A program made the position numbers and the translations under genes. Shown here in pieces: positions 8,503 through 17,244 of a DNA stretch of 29,746 nucleotides. Below the pieces are notes generated by a model. That model worked only from the letters and a program-made list of their open reading frames with translations. It ran no database searches and had not been told where the DNA came from. Every line of letters begins with the position of its first letter. Position 1 is the stretch's first letter. Origin of the DNA: Nitrososphaerota archaeon (GTDB lineage: Archaea; Thermoproteota; Bathyarchaeia; Bathyarchaeales; Bathycorpusculaceae); assembly GCA_031282985.1 (NCBI GenBank), contig JAITCR010000106.1, positions 1 to 29,746 of the forward strand, written 5' to 3'.

Positions 8503-11500
8503 AAACACTAAAAGTAGCCCTTGTAACAACAATTCCAACAGACGTAATTCCAGCTATATCAGCCATAAAAGCAATAAACGAAAAAACTCCTAACACAATT
8601 GAAATGTACTTACGCACAGGCGGCGATTTTCGGGATTTTGGTGCTTTAACTGGTTTTATAGAAGTTGCCAAAAAGTCAGATATAGTTATCGTACATTTAA
8701 TGGGAGATTTGCCTGATTTAGACAAGTTAGCTGACGCTTTAAAGCCTACGAGGGTGCCTCTTATGGTTTCTGCTCCTTTTTTTGGAGGTAATAATCAGAC
8801 AAAGTTTGCAACTGTAGAGGCTGAGGATAAACAAAAAATCTTTTTCTATCTTAATTATGGTGGGAAAAAGAATTTTGAGAACCTTATGTATTATCTTGCT
8901 AACCGTTTCATAGGCGCTGATTACACTTTTGAGGCTCCAACTAAACCTATTTGGGAGGGTATATATCATCATAGTTTTGATTATGTTCCCACTTTAGAGG
9001 AGTACCTAAAAAAGAAAGTTGTCATTAATCGTTTAACTGTGGGTTTGTGGCTTCATCAAAGTCACTGGCAGGGTGGTGATACTGGTTTTATTGATGCGGT
9101 AATCAATGAAATTGAATCTCAAGGTGCTAATGTGTTGCCAGTGTTTTTTAGTGGCTCAAAAAACCCAAAATTAGGTATGAATGGGTTAAATTGGGTAATT
9201 GATAATTATTTCTTAAAGGACGGCAAGCCGATAGTGGATGTTGTTATCAGCCTGTTTTCTTTTTCTTTTTCAACTTGCCTATCTGGTGCTGATGCAACTG
9301 GTACTTTAGAAAAACTTGGTGTTCCAATAATCAAAGCTATAACAACCTGTAATACTTTTGAGGAGTGGCGTGACACCATGCAGGGTTTAAACATCATGGA
9401 TATCCCTGCGAATGTTGCCATGCCTGAATTTGATGGCGCTCTAATAACGGTGCCTGTTGCCTCTATGGATTGCCGACAAACGAACCCTTCTACCGGCACA
9501 CGTTTAATAAAGTTTAAACCCATTGAGGAGAGAACTAAAAAAATGGTTCAATTAGCCTTAAACTGGGGCAAACTACGACGATTACCTAATGACCAAAAAA
9601 AAGTGGCTATAATATTTCATAATTACCCCCCAAGAAACGACACCATTGGTCACGCCTTTGGCTTAGACTCTTCGGCGTCAGTTATGAATATTCTCCGCGG
9701 TCTAAAACACCAGGGATATACTCTAAATGAGTTACCTGAGAACAGTCAAATACTCATGGACACAATAATTGCTGGGTTAACAAACGACCGCAGATGGGCA
9801 AGTCCACAAGAACTAAATGATCGTGCGTTAGACAAAATTTCTCTCCAACAATATGAACAATGGTTCAACGATTTATCACCCGATGTGGCTGCTAAAATGG
9901 AAAAAGACTGGGAAAAACGTCCTGGAAAACTTTTCACATATAACAATAAATTTTTAGTCGCTGGAATACAAAATGGCAACATTTACATAGGACTGCAGCC
10001 TCCTCGTGGGTACCTTGAAACTTCTGCGAGTATATATCATAGTCCAGAATTGTCTATGCCCCATCATTATCATGCTTACTACCGTTGGATACGCAATGTT
10101 TTTGGTGCCAATGTTATCATGCACATAGGTTGTCATGGCACTTTAGAGTGGCTTCCAGGAAAATCTGTAGGATTATCCAAATCATGCTCTCCTGACATAA
10201 CAATCTCTGATTTACCTAACATTTACCCTTATACTATTACTAATCCTGGAGAAGGAACACAAGCCAAACGACGAAGTTACTGTTGCATAATAGACCACTT
10301 AGTGCCTGCTATGCATAACGCTGACTCCTATGAAGAACTTGCAAAAATAGAGGTCCAACTTCAAGAATACTATCACGCCAAAAATGTTGACACAGAAAAA
10401 CTGCCTGTCCTTCGTAATCTAATCTGGGAAACTGTTACTGCCGCTAAACTTGACAAAGACCTAAACATCACACAAGATGATGCTTTTGTCTCATTTGACG
10501 ACTTTTTGGAACAATTACATGCATACATTAACGAGTTATCCGATGCCCAAATTCGTGATGGTTTACACATTTTAGGTGAAGGCCCTAAAGATTTAAGACT
10601 AGAAGAGTTTCTTGTAACTTTAACACGTCTTGATAATGGTGATGTGCCTTCATTAATGCAGTCAATTGCGGAATTATTAGGTTTTGACTATGAGGACATT
10701 TTGGCGCATAGAGGTAAACTTTGTAGTGATGGCAAAACTAATGGTGATCATTTAAAAGAAATTAGTGCTCTCTCGCTTGAACTTATCCAAAAATATCACT
10801 TAGTAGCTTTCAAAGAAGAAAAAATTGCTGAATTAACAAAGGCAGTGTTAGGCTCAAGTAACTCAAAAATAGACTGTTGTCTCCATTATATTAGCAGTTT
10901 TCTTGTTCCTGCTCTTGCATCTACGACAGATGAATTAACTTATACTCTTTCTGGGTGTCAAGGTGGTTATGTGCCCCCTGGACCCTCTGGTTCTATAACT
11001 CGTGGTATGGCAGATATTTTACCAACTGGCAAAAATTTTTACTCTGTTGACCCTCGTGCTGTTCCAACTGCAGCTTCATGGAAAGTCGGCGTTGCTCTAG
11101 CTGATGTGTTGCTTGAACGTTATCTAAAAGAAGAAGGTAAATATCCTGAATCTGTCGGCATCACCATTTGGGCAACAGATACTATGAAAACTAAAGGTGA
11201 TGACATAGCTGAAATTCTTTATTTAATGGGTGTAAAGCCTGTTTGGGAGCGGTCTAGTGGTAGAGTTATTGGTGTAGAGCCTATTTCGCTTGAGGTGCTT
11301 AAGCGTCCTCGTATTGATGTTACTATGCGTATCAGTGGTTTATTCCGAGATACTTTTCCTGTTGTAGTTAATCTTCTTGACTCTGCTGTTGAATTAGCTG
11401 CAGGATTAAAAGAGTCGCATGGTCAAAATTTCATAGCTAAACATGTGGACACTGAAGTAGCTGAAGAGACTGCTAAAGGTGTTAATGCTATAAAAGCACG

Positions 11501-12263
11501 TGAAGCAGCTTGTTATCGAATTTTTGGTGACCAACCTAGTGCGTATGGTTGTGGTGTAAGTGAAGTTATAGATTCTAAGAACTGGAAAGATCAAAAGGAC
11601 TTAAGTGATATCTATGTTAATTGGGGTAGTTATGCATATACTCGTAAAACTTATGGGTTGCAGACAATTGAACAGTTTAAACGTTGTCTGAAAAAAATTA
11701 ATGTTACCATTAAAAATCAGGATTCTCGTGAATATGACATTTTAGACGGTGATGACTGGTATGACTCCCATGGTGGTATGATAAATGCTGTTAAAATTAT
11801 AGGCGGTAAGATGCCTCGTTCATACTGCGGTGATACCTCTGATTATAATCGTGTGAAAGTTCGAAGCACTGCTGAGGAAACATGTGTTGTTTTCCGCTCT
11901 CGTCTTCTCAACCCAAAATATGTTGAAGGTATGAAGCGACACGGTTACCAAGGTGCTGCTGACTTGTCTAGGACTGTAGATTTTGTTTTCGGTTGGGATG
12001 CCACTGTAGATGTTGTGGAAGATTGGATGTATGAAGAGTTGGCTAAAAAATACGTTTTTGACAAAAACATGCAACAATGGCTTAAAGACGTAAATCCGTA
12101 TGCACTACAAAACATGGTTGAACGCCTTTTGGAAGCCATTAATCGTAACATGTGGTCGGCTTCTGATGAGGTAACCAAAGAGTTGCAGAAACTCTACTTA
12201 GACATAGAAGGTCTGCTTGAAGGCGCTAATGACAAAACAATAAACAAAATGGAGAAAAAATAG
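8499..12263 (+). CDS. cobN: CobN/BchH-like large chelatase subunit
   Basis: 1254 aa, the usual length for CobN/BchH proteins. The core signature HIGCHGTLEWLPGK (about 541-554) with NIYPYTITNPGEGTQAKRRS is the CobN/Mg-chelatase H motif, and the C-terminal half has GGYVPPGPSGS and the WATDTMKTKGDDIAE stretch of the family. The H/N subunit binds the tetrapyrrole and metal and is driven by an I-D AAA+ motor, here the fused gene at the start of the operon. The substrate is not certain: cobalt insertion into a corrin ring is the family's best-known role, but many archaeal homologues have no assigned substrate. ATG 8499 overlaps the preceding ATPase gene. Codon choice at third positions flips between T/G-rich and A/C-rich blocks near 9530 and 10560. 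Confidence 0.85.
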   Translation: MKTLKVALVTTIPTDVIPAISAIKAINEKTPNTIEMYLRTGGDFRDFGALTGFIEVAKKSDIVIVHLMGDLPDLDKLADALKPTRVPLMVSAPFFGGNNQTKFATVEAEDKQKIFFYLNYGGKKNFENLMYYLANRFIGADYTFEAPTKPIWEGIYHHSFDYVPTLEEYLKKKVVINRLTVGLWLHQSHWQGGDTGFIDAVINEIESQGANVLPVFFSGSKNPKLGMNGLNWVIDNYFLKDGKPIVDVVISLFSFSFSTCLSGADATGTLEKLGVPIIKAITTCNTFEEWRDTMQGLNIMDIPANVAMPEFDGALITVPVASMDCRQTNPSTGTRLIKFKPIEERTKKMVQLALNWGKLRRLPNDQKKVAIIFHNYPPRNDTIGHAFGLDSSASVMNILRGLKHQGYTLNELPENSQILMDTIIAGLTNDRRWASPQELNDRALDKISLQQYEQWFNDLSPDVAAKMEKDWEKRPGKLFTYNNKFLVAGIQNGNIYIGLQPPRGYLETSASIYHSPELSMPHHYHAYYRWIRNVFGANVIMHIGCHGTLEWLPGKSVGLSKSCSPDITISDLPNIYPYTITNPGEGTQAKRRSYCCIIDHLVPAMHNADSYEELAKIEVQLQEYYHAKNVDTEKLPVLRNLIWETVTAAKLDKDLNITQDDAFVSFDDFLEQLHAYINELSDAQIRDGLHILGEGPKDLRLEEFLVTLTRLDNGDVPSLMQSIAELLGFDYEDILAHRGKLCSDGKTNGDHLKEISALSLELIQKYHLVAFKEEKIAELTKAVLGSSNSKIDCCLHYISSFLVPALASTTDELTYTLSGCQGGYVPPGPSGSITRGMADILPTGKNFYSVDPRAVPTAASWKVGVALADVLLERYLKEEGKYPESVGITIWATDTMKTKGDDIAEILYLMGVKPVWERSSGRVIGVEPISLEVLKRPRIDVTMRISGLFRDTFPVVVNLLDSAVELAAGLKESHGQNFIAKHVDTEVAEETAKGVNAIKAREAACYRIFGDQPSAYGCGVSEVIDSKNWKDQKDLSDIYVNWGSYAYTRKTYGLQTIEQFKRCLKKINVTIKNQDSREYDILDGDDWYDSHGGMINAVKIIGGKMPRSYCGDTSDYNRVKVRSTAEETCVVFRSRLLNPKYVEGMKRHGYQGAADLSRTVDFVFGWDATVDVVEDWMYEELAKKYVFDKNMQQWLKDVNPYALQNMVERLLEAINRNMWSASDEVTKELQKLYLDIEGLLEGANDKTINKMEKK

Positions 12264-13028
12264 ATGAGTAAAAAAATTGTAACCTTTAAAGAAACCCCCA
12301 TACCTCTTCAATTTAAAGAGGCAAATGCACGAGTTATTTACCATACATATGACGGTGTATGGCATAATTTAACGCTTGTTTCTTTTAATGAGCGACGTAA
12401 AGCATTATCAACTATAGATGGTCTGCGAGAAATTCGAAATGTAGGTAACGTGTTTTTCCCTGATCCTCTATCCAAACGACATATGACTTTGCAGAAGTAT
12501 GAGCAGGTTACAAAGAAACTTCCTAAATCTTTAGGTTTTAAACGTAAAGACTTTATTTTTCTGGCAACTGCGGTAAACATGGAAAAAGTGGCTGTATGTG
12601 AAAAAACTTATGGCGATTTTCATGTATGTTGCATTGCAACTGCTGGGGCTCTTAATAATGCTCTACGTATGGGTGTAGATGCCGGTGATTGGGTTGAACA
12701 TAAAACGCATATGGCTCAGGCGGCAGGGACAATCAATATGCTTCTTTTAACTAATGTAACTCTAAGTTGTGGTGCTATGGCTAGGGCTATAATGACTGCT
12801 ACAGAGGCTAAAACGGCTGCGTTGCAAGATCTTGATTATAAGAGTACGCCTTCTCCTCAGATTCAAGCTACTGGTACAGGTACCGATAGTATGATTGTTG
12901 TTTCAGGTGTGAATCCTGACATAGTGATTAAGCATACTGGTGGACATACTAAAATGGGTGAACTTATTGGGTTTGCCGCTAAAACGGCTGTTACCGAAGC
13001 GTTAAAGAAGCATGATCAAAATTTATGA
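12264..13028 (+). CDS. cbiZ: adenosylcobinamide amidohydrolase
   Basis: 254 aa. The CbiZ core is visible: FLATAVNMEKVAV, a CIATAGALNNALRMG segment, then GTINMLLLTNVTLSCGAMARAIMTATEAKTAAL, ending with TGTGTDSMIVVSG and HTGGHTKMGELIG. CbiZ cleaves the aminopropanol-linked amide of adenosylcobinamide to give adenosylcobyric acid, the archaeal route for salvaging incomplete or foreign corrinoids. The start ATG follows the CobN stop directly and has GGAG at 12251-12254. Placement just after an importer and a chelatase makes corrinoid salvage and remodelling the best overall role for the operon. Confidence 0.85.
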   Translation: MSKKIVTFKETPIPLQFKEANARVIYHTYDGVWHNLTLVSFNERRKALSTIDGLREIRNVGNVFFPDPLSKRHMTLQKYEQVTKKLPKSLGFKRKDFIFLATAVNMEKVAVCEKTYGDFHVCCIATAGALNNALRMGVDAGDWVEHKTHMAQAAGTINMLLLTNVTLSCGAMARAIMTATEAKTAALQDLDYKSTPSPQIQATGTGTDSMIVVSGVNPDIVIKHTGGHTKMGELIGFAAKTAVTEALKKHDQNL

Positions 13029-13039
13029 GGTAAAACTTA

Positions 13040-13900
13040 ATGGATGCTATATATACTGAAAATCTTTGTAAAAATTATGGTTCTGTTAAGGCTGTAAATA
13101 ATTTAAATTTGCAGGTTCGTGAAGGAGAGATATTTGGGTTTTTAGGACCTAATGGTGCAGGAAAAACAACAACCATTAGGGTGTTAACAACTTTGACTCA
13201 TCCAACGTTAGGTTCTGTTTTCGTTGGTGGGTATGATGTGCGAGATAAGCCTGATAAAGTAAGAAAAGTAATGGGTGTTGTTCAACAACATATAAGCTTA
13301 GATCGTGATTTAACAGTTCGGGAAAACATGGAGTTCCATGCACGTATACAACGCCTAAGTTCTTCTGAACGTAAACAACGTGTCACCGAATTATTAGAAT
13401 ACGTTGAACTCACAGAATACGCCGACCAAATGGTTGACGCCCTTTCAGGTGGTATGAAAAAGAAGGCTGCTATTGTCTGTAGTCTTATTCATAAGCCTAA
13501 AGTGTTATTTTTAGATGAACCAACTGTTGGGTTGGATGCTCAGGCAAGACGTCGTTTATGGGATTTAATGAGGCGATTAAATAAAGATGGCACTACCATT
13601 TTTCTTACAACTCATTATATTGAAGAAGCAGAGGTTTTGTGTAACCGCGTTGGAATTATGCATCATGGACAGTTAATTGCTGTAGATGAACCTGCTAATC
13701 TTCGTAAAAAAGTAGGATCCATTGTTGTTGAAATTCTTGAAGATGGCAAGGAGACTCGTTACCAATTTTTTGTTGACCGTGATGCTGCCGCTAATTATGT
13801 TAAAAATTTACCTTCTGAGGCAAAAACAGTGATTATTCGTGAATCAAATCTAGAAGATGTCTTTATTGAACAAACAGGAGAAAAAGTTGGTGATCAATGA
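13040..13900 (+). CDS. DrrA-like ABC-2 transporter ATPase
   Basis: 286 aa. Walker A GPNGAGKTT (36-44), signature LSGGMKKKA, Walker B VLFLDEPTVGLD and the switch His in LTTHYIEEAE are intact. The layout, including the extra C-terminal domain ending NLEDVFIEQTG, is that of DrrA/CcmA-type exporters rather than an importer ATPase. GAGGT at 13027-13031 precedes the ATG, 11 bases after the CbiZ stop, so it belongs to the same operon. It overlaps its permease by 4 bp. The cargo is unknown; export of a corrinoid fragment, metal or lipid-like molecule is possible but unsupported. Confidence 0.88.
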   Translation: MDAIYTENLCKNYGSVKAVNNLNLQVREGEIFGFLGPNGAGKTTTIRVLTTLTHPTLGSVFVGGYDVRDKPDKVRKVMGVVQQHISLDRDLTVRENMEFHARIQRLSSSERKQRVTELLEYVELTEYADQMVDALSGGMKKKAAIVCSLIHKPKVLFLDEPTVGLDAQARRRLWDLMRRLNKDGTTIFLTTHYIEEAEVLCNRVGIMHHGQLIAVDEPANLRKKVGSIVVEILEDGKETRYQFFVDRDAAANYVKNLPSEAKTVIIRESNLEDVFIEQTGEKVGDQ

Positions 13901-14646
13901 TGAACATTTTAAATGATATCTATTCAGTTTTCTGGGTGGACCTGCACATTTTACGCCGCCATTGGAAATCAACTATTGCTACAAGTCTTGTTCTGCCCCT
14001 TTTGTATTTAATTGCTTTTGGGTATGGATTAGGACGAGGTTTAGACGTAGACGGCTTTAGTTACCTGTCATTTGTTGTTCCTGGTATCGTTGCATTAACG
14101 GCGTTTTCCACTAGCTTTAATGGTGCGGCATCAAAACTTCAGGTAGATAGGCTTTATTACAAAAACTTTGATGAACTATTGATGTCTCCTGTAAGTTTGT
14201 ATTCAATTGTCATAGGTAAATCTCTGATAGGCGTAATAAGAGGCTTGATTAGCGCTATTGCCATATATGCAGTGGGTTTAGTTCTTGCACCAACAATACT
14301 TGTTCGTCCCGTGTTCTTTTTGATACTGTTATTGGCCTGCTTTGTGTATGCTTTATTTGGCATGCTCGTAGCGTTAGTTATCAATTCTCATCATGGAATG
14401 AGCAATTTTAGCACTCTGGTGATTTTGCCAATGACTTTTCTATGTGGCACCTTTTTCTCGCTAAACCAATTACCTGTCATAGCTAAAGCGGCACTGTTTT
14501 TCTTACCTTTAACACATTCAACTGAACTTCTGCGGTCAACAGTCTTAGGCTTATCTTTCCCATGGCTATCTTTTGCTAGTCTTATAGCTTTCGGAGCAGC
14601 ATTTTTCATCGGATGCGTAATGGTTCTGAAAAAATTAAGCATATAA
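13897..14646 (+). CDS. DrrB-like ABC-2 transporter permease
   Basis: 249 aa with about six membrane helices. It starts with a cytoplasmic segment (LHILRRHWKSTIATSLVLPLLYLIAFGYGLG) typical of ABC-2 permeases, and contains the conserved FVVPGIVALTAFSTSFNG, ELLMSPVSLYSIVIGKSL and LPMTFLCGTFFSLNQLP blocks with the LTHSTELLR motif near the C-terminus. It pairs with the preceding ATPase (ATGA overlap). It is the last gene of the operon; a T-run follows shortly after the stop. Confidence 0.88.
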   Translation: MMNILNDIYSVFWVDLHILRRHWKSTIATSLVLPLLYLIAFGYGLGRGLDVDGFSYLSFVVPGIVALTAFSTSFNGAASKLQVDRLYYKNFDELLMSPVSLYSIVIGKSLIGVIRGLISAIAIYAVGLVLAPTILVRPVFFLILLLACFVYALFGMLVALVINSHHGMSNFSTLVILPMTFLCGTFFSLNQLPVIAKAALFFLPLTHSTELLRSTVLGLSFPWLSFASLIAFGAAFFIGCVMVLKKLSI

Positions 14647-14678
14647 AAAAATGGACAAGTTAAACCTAACTTTCCGCA

Positions 14679-14685
14679 TTTTTTT
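14679..14685 (+). terminator. T-run, possible archaeal terminator of the corrinoid operon
   Basis: Seven consecutive T residues lie about 33 bases after the stop of the ABC-2 permease. Archaeal termination commonly uses such T-runs without a hairpin. It sits just outside the left end of the IS630 element. Confidence 0.35.
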
Positions 14686-14694
14686 AAATAAAAT

Positions 14695-14719
14695 TATGGC
14701 AACTTGAGTTTACATTAAC
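14695..14719 (+). repeat. left terminal inverted repeat of IS630 element
   Basis: Begins TATGGCAACTTGAGTTTA. It matches the reverse complement of 15691-15715 at about 19 of 25 positions and includes the presumed TA target duplication at its outer edge. Confidence 0.7.
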
Positions 14720-15662
14720 AGTGATAGCCGTTATGTTTGAACCAGTTTTTAATGTCAACAAGTGTTACCGCATCCAACGCTATTTTTAGAGCCTTTTGTA
14801 CTTCTTCATGAGTTCTAGCCTCAAGTTTTCTTAAAATTGATTTCACCTTTGACCACAACAATTCAATAGGATTCAAATCCGGCGAATAAACAGGCAAAAA
14901 CCAAACATACGCACCTTTTTCATAGATAAGATCCAACACACCTTCAACCTTATGCGAAGACAGATTATCAAGCAACACCACATCCCCCACATTTAACGTA
15001 GGCGCTAAAATATACTTCACATACGAAGAAAAAAAAGCTCCCCATTAAGAGCACCACTAAACGATACCTGAGCATTCACCCCGATAAACGCACTGCAGAA
15101 AGAACAGGCGTACGCTCAAACCGCGCATCAGAGCATAATCATCCACCGCTCATGCGAAAACGCCCTGCCATAAAGCCGAGTCATACCACAATTAGCACTG
15201 CTCTCATCAAGCCAATAAGTGGTTGATACGTTTAGTTCTTGTTGTGTTTTGCGATAGGTTGTGCGTGCTTCCACTACTTTTGGGTGTTTTGTTTGTTTGG
15301 ATGGATAGAGCGTCTTTTTTTAAAAGTGTAGCAAAGTTTTACAAGTCGTTTGCTAAGAGCGACTGTGCTTATGTGCAGGTTGAATTCTGCGATCAGCTCT
15401 TTTAGGATTATGTCGGGTGTTGTTTCGATTTTTTGGTGATTTGGTCCATGGTTTGTTGTGTTGCTAGGTTTTTTCTTCCTTGTGTGCGTGGTTGGGGTTG
15501 GATTGAGCCGGTGTTTTTGTATAGTTTCCATATTTTTGTGACTGCGCTTTGGCTTATTATTAGCCATTTTGCTATGTCTGTTTCATTTACGTAATTTTGT
15601 TTGTGATGGATTATTTTTTCTCTAATTTCCTTTGATGCGGGATTTGGTAATATAAACACCAC
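14715..15662 (-). pseudogene. frameshifted IS630-family transposase
   Basis: Three reading-frame segments together make a whole transposase. 15662-15408: N-terminal helix-turn-helix (NETDIAKWLIISQSAVTKIWKLYKNTG). 15500-15274 in another frame: second DNA-binding segment (LKELIAEFNLHISTVALSKRLVKL). After a region with a WLDES/NCGMTRLYGRA-like first catalytic Asp around 15050-15220, the 15020-14715 frame gives VLLDNLSSHK (second Asp) and LPVYSPDLNPIELLWSKVK (third residue, Glu). The parts are in order but in different frames, so the gene is dead unless several frameshifts are tolerated. A protein made only from the last 101 codons would lack DNA binding and the first Asp. Confidence 0.8.
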
Positions 15663-15690
15663 AAACGTAATACACGCCGCTAGTTATATA

Positions 15691-15715
15691 GTTAACGAAA
15701 AGTTATGTTGCTATA
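15691..15715 (-). repeat. right terminal inverted repeat of IS630 element
   Basis: Reverse complement begins TATAGCAACATAACTTTTCG; it is the partner of 14695-14719. The outer TA at 15714-15715 mirrors the TA at 14695-14696. Confidence 0.7.
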
Positions 15716-15826
15716 AGCCGTTCTAGTAATAGTTAAATTCTTCTGTTTTTATGGTGCTTTGTGTTGTTTGTTTTATGAAAAGTGTTATTAGTTTATGTGT
15801 TAACATTTTGTTTAGGATGGAACTGC

Positions 15827-16504
15827 TTGTTAGTTGCGGGTGTTGATGAGGCTGGTCGGGGTTGTATTATTGGACCTTTAGTGGTTGCGGGTGTTGCGGT
15901 ATCGGATGAGAAACTCTGTGATGTTGCAGCTCTGGGTGTTAAGGATTCGAAACTTTTAACTTCTAAAAAACGTGATGTACTTTTTCAAGAAATCATTAAA
16001 ATTGTGCATGATTTTAAAATCGTCAAAGTGCCTCCGCATGAAATTGATAAAGCTGTTAACTGCCAAATTCCTCTGCATAAACTTAACCGTTTAGAAGCTA
16101 AAACTATGGCACAAGTAATAGAGTACCTCTCCCCAAAGGAAGTGTATGTTGACGCTGCAGACATCTTAGAGAAACGGTTTGCAACCCACATAAGTGAATA
16201 CCTTACAGTTAAACCAAAGATTATTTCCCGACATAAAGCAGACCAACTCTATCCCATAGTCTCCGCTGCATCAATAATAGCAAAAGTAGAACGCGACAAA
16301 GAAATTGAACTTTTAAAAAAAGAGTTTGGTGATTTAGGTAGCGGCTATTTACATGATAAAAAAACCCAAACTTTTATTGTGGAATGGTTAAAAACCCACG
16401 AAGACTATCCATCGTTTGTACGAAAATCTTGGAAGCCTGCTAAGAAAGCGTTAAGTGAACACGGTAGCACACAACAGAAACTCTTCTATAGTAACTTACT
16501 TTAA
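15827..16504 (+). CDS. rnhB: ribonuclease HII
   Basis: About 225 aa from TTG 15827. It cleaves the RNA strand of RNA-DNA hybrids and removes ribonucleotides from DNA. All catalytic acidic residues are present: Asp and Glu in GVDEAGRG, Asp in YVDAADILEKRF, and Asp in SRHKADQLYP, followed by the family motifs AASIIAKVERD and GSGYLHDKKT. The frame is open from GTG 15782, but the family normally starts a few residues before GVDEAGRG, and an AGGATGG sequence (15814-15820) lies 6 bases before TTG 15827, so the shorter form is preferred. The gene is intact and stands alone between two decayed mobile elements. Confidence 0.9.
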   Translation: MLVAGVDEAGRGCIIGPLVVAGVAVSDEKLCDVAALGVKDSKLLTSKKRDVLFQEIIKIVHDFKIVKVPPHEIDKAVNCQIPLHKLNRLEAKTMAQVIEYLSPKEVYVDAADILEKRFATHISEYLTVKPKIISRHKADQLYPIVSAASIIAKVERDKEIELLKKEFGDLGSGYLHDKKTQTFIVEWLKTHEDYPSFVRKSWKPAKKALSEHGSTQQKLFYSNLL

Positions 16505-16528
16505 ATTCATAAATAGCCATAATGTGAA

Positions 16529-16675
16529 AAATAGTTTGTATGGCAAACTATTTTAAATTTTAGTGTATGTCCTTTTTGTTTATATGATAGGACTGCTTCT
16601 CGGAAATCACAACTATACGTCATAATAAACAATATACTGCACACTAAAATTTAAAATAGTCTGCTATAAAGCAGA
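16529..16675. repeat. nested palindromic segment (hairpin - 20-bp inverted repeat - hairpin)
   Basis: A perfect 20-bp inverted repeat pairs 16547-16566 with 16641-16660 (ACACTAAAATTTAAAATAGT on the right arm), separated by 74 bases. A perfect 10-bp-stem hairpin with a 5-base loop (16529-16538 with 16544-16553) is built on the left arm, and a TCTGC/GCAGA hairpin (16660-16664 with 16671-16675) abuts the right arm. An internal GTCCT/AGGAC pair (16569-16573 with 16589-16593) could form inside. The element lies just downstream of RNase HII and on the 3' side of an IS91-type transposase remnant. It may be an IS end, a non-autonomous element or a structured terminator. Confidence 0.7.
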
Positions 16676-16725
16676 TAAAAATCCACACGCTACGACATTG
16701 GAAAGACACAACTGAATAGAACAAA

Positions 16726-16738
16726 GCGCCTTCGGCGC
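16726..16738. repeat. GC-rich hairpin (GCGCC TTC GGCGC)
   Basis: A perfect 5-bp GC-only stem with a 3-base loop in otherwise AT-rich DNA, 27 bases past the stop of the IS91-type transposase remnant. IS91-type elements carry small palindromes at the replication-origin end, which fits this position, but a fortuitous hairpin or terminator is possible. Confidence 0.5.
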
Positions 16739-16764
16739 GAATTAACTAGACACTACCAATTTAC

Positions 16765-17241
16765 CTAATCGTCATTATCCCCCTCAACATAAACCAAACC
16801 CCCACCATCATCATCAGGCCTGGACACGCCAGCAATATCCCTGACTTTACCACAATCCGAACAACAAACCCCCGCCTTCTTTCACACAACAGACACCTTC
16901 TCACAACTAAGAGGGGTAAGCATTTTCTGAAGCACACCCGCCGTACGTCTAGAATACAAACCATAATAACAAATGAGTTTAAGATTTTTATCCGGAATAA
17001 GTCTAACTAAACGGTCAATAAACTCAAACGTATGCAACGTAACAAACTGTTTGACCTTATGCTCATCCACAAACCAAAAAGTCACCACATTAGTCTCCAC
17101 ACTAAAACCAGAAACACAAGACTCCACAATAGCCGGATAACACAAATAACGACCAACATAACCAACAATCAACCTAGACTTAGAACATGTATTCAATAAC
17201 GTCTTAGCAATGTATGTAAATGAGAAATTAGACTTTAGTAC
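16765..17241 (-). pseudogene. C-terminal remnant of IS91-family (Y2) transposase
   Basis: The minus-strand frame 17241-16882 encodes GYVGRYLCYPAIVESCVSGF..., then VTFWFVDEHKVKQFVTLHTFEFIDRLVRLIPDKNLKLICYYGLYSRR, which is the region C-terminal to the catalytic Tyr motifs in IS91/IS801-type transposases. After a frame change near 16890 a Cys-containing tail (VCCSDCGKV) runs to a TAG at 16765-16767. The HUH and Y2 catalytic part is missing, so it cannot transpose. No matching N-terminal half is obvious in 17245-17590. Confidence 0.65.
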
Positions 17242-17244
17242 TTA

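Larger units (their letters stand above)
14695..15715 (-). mobile_element. IS630-family element with terminal inverted repeats, decayed
   Basis: About 1.02 kb bounded by imperfect inverted repeats: 14695-14719 (TATGGCAACTTGAG...) and 15691-15715 (whose reverse complement begins TATAGCAACATAAC...). By eye 19 of 25 positions match. Both ends begin with TA, the target dinucleotide that IS630/Tc1 elements duplicate. The single transposase gene on the minus strand fills the element but is broken by frameshifts. The transposase stop codon lies inside the left repeat, as is common in compact IS elements. Confidence 0.8.

Noticed and set aside
8499..12263. BchH for bacteriochlorophyll synthesis
   Set aside because: No other bacteriochlorophyll genes are present and the operon context is corrinoid; CobN-like is the better label.
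14868..14882. GGATTCAAATCCGGC resembles a tRNA T-arm
   Set aside because: It encodes the LNPIE part of the transposase on the minus strand, and no matching acceptor, D or anticodon arm surrounds it.
15223..15405. 60-codon plus-strand frame and similar plus frames over the second IS630 element
   Set aside because: It is antisense to the recognisable minus-strand transposase and has a low-complexity hydrophobic/Cys composition.
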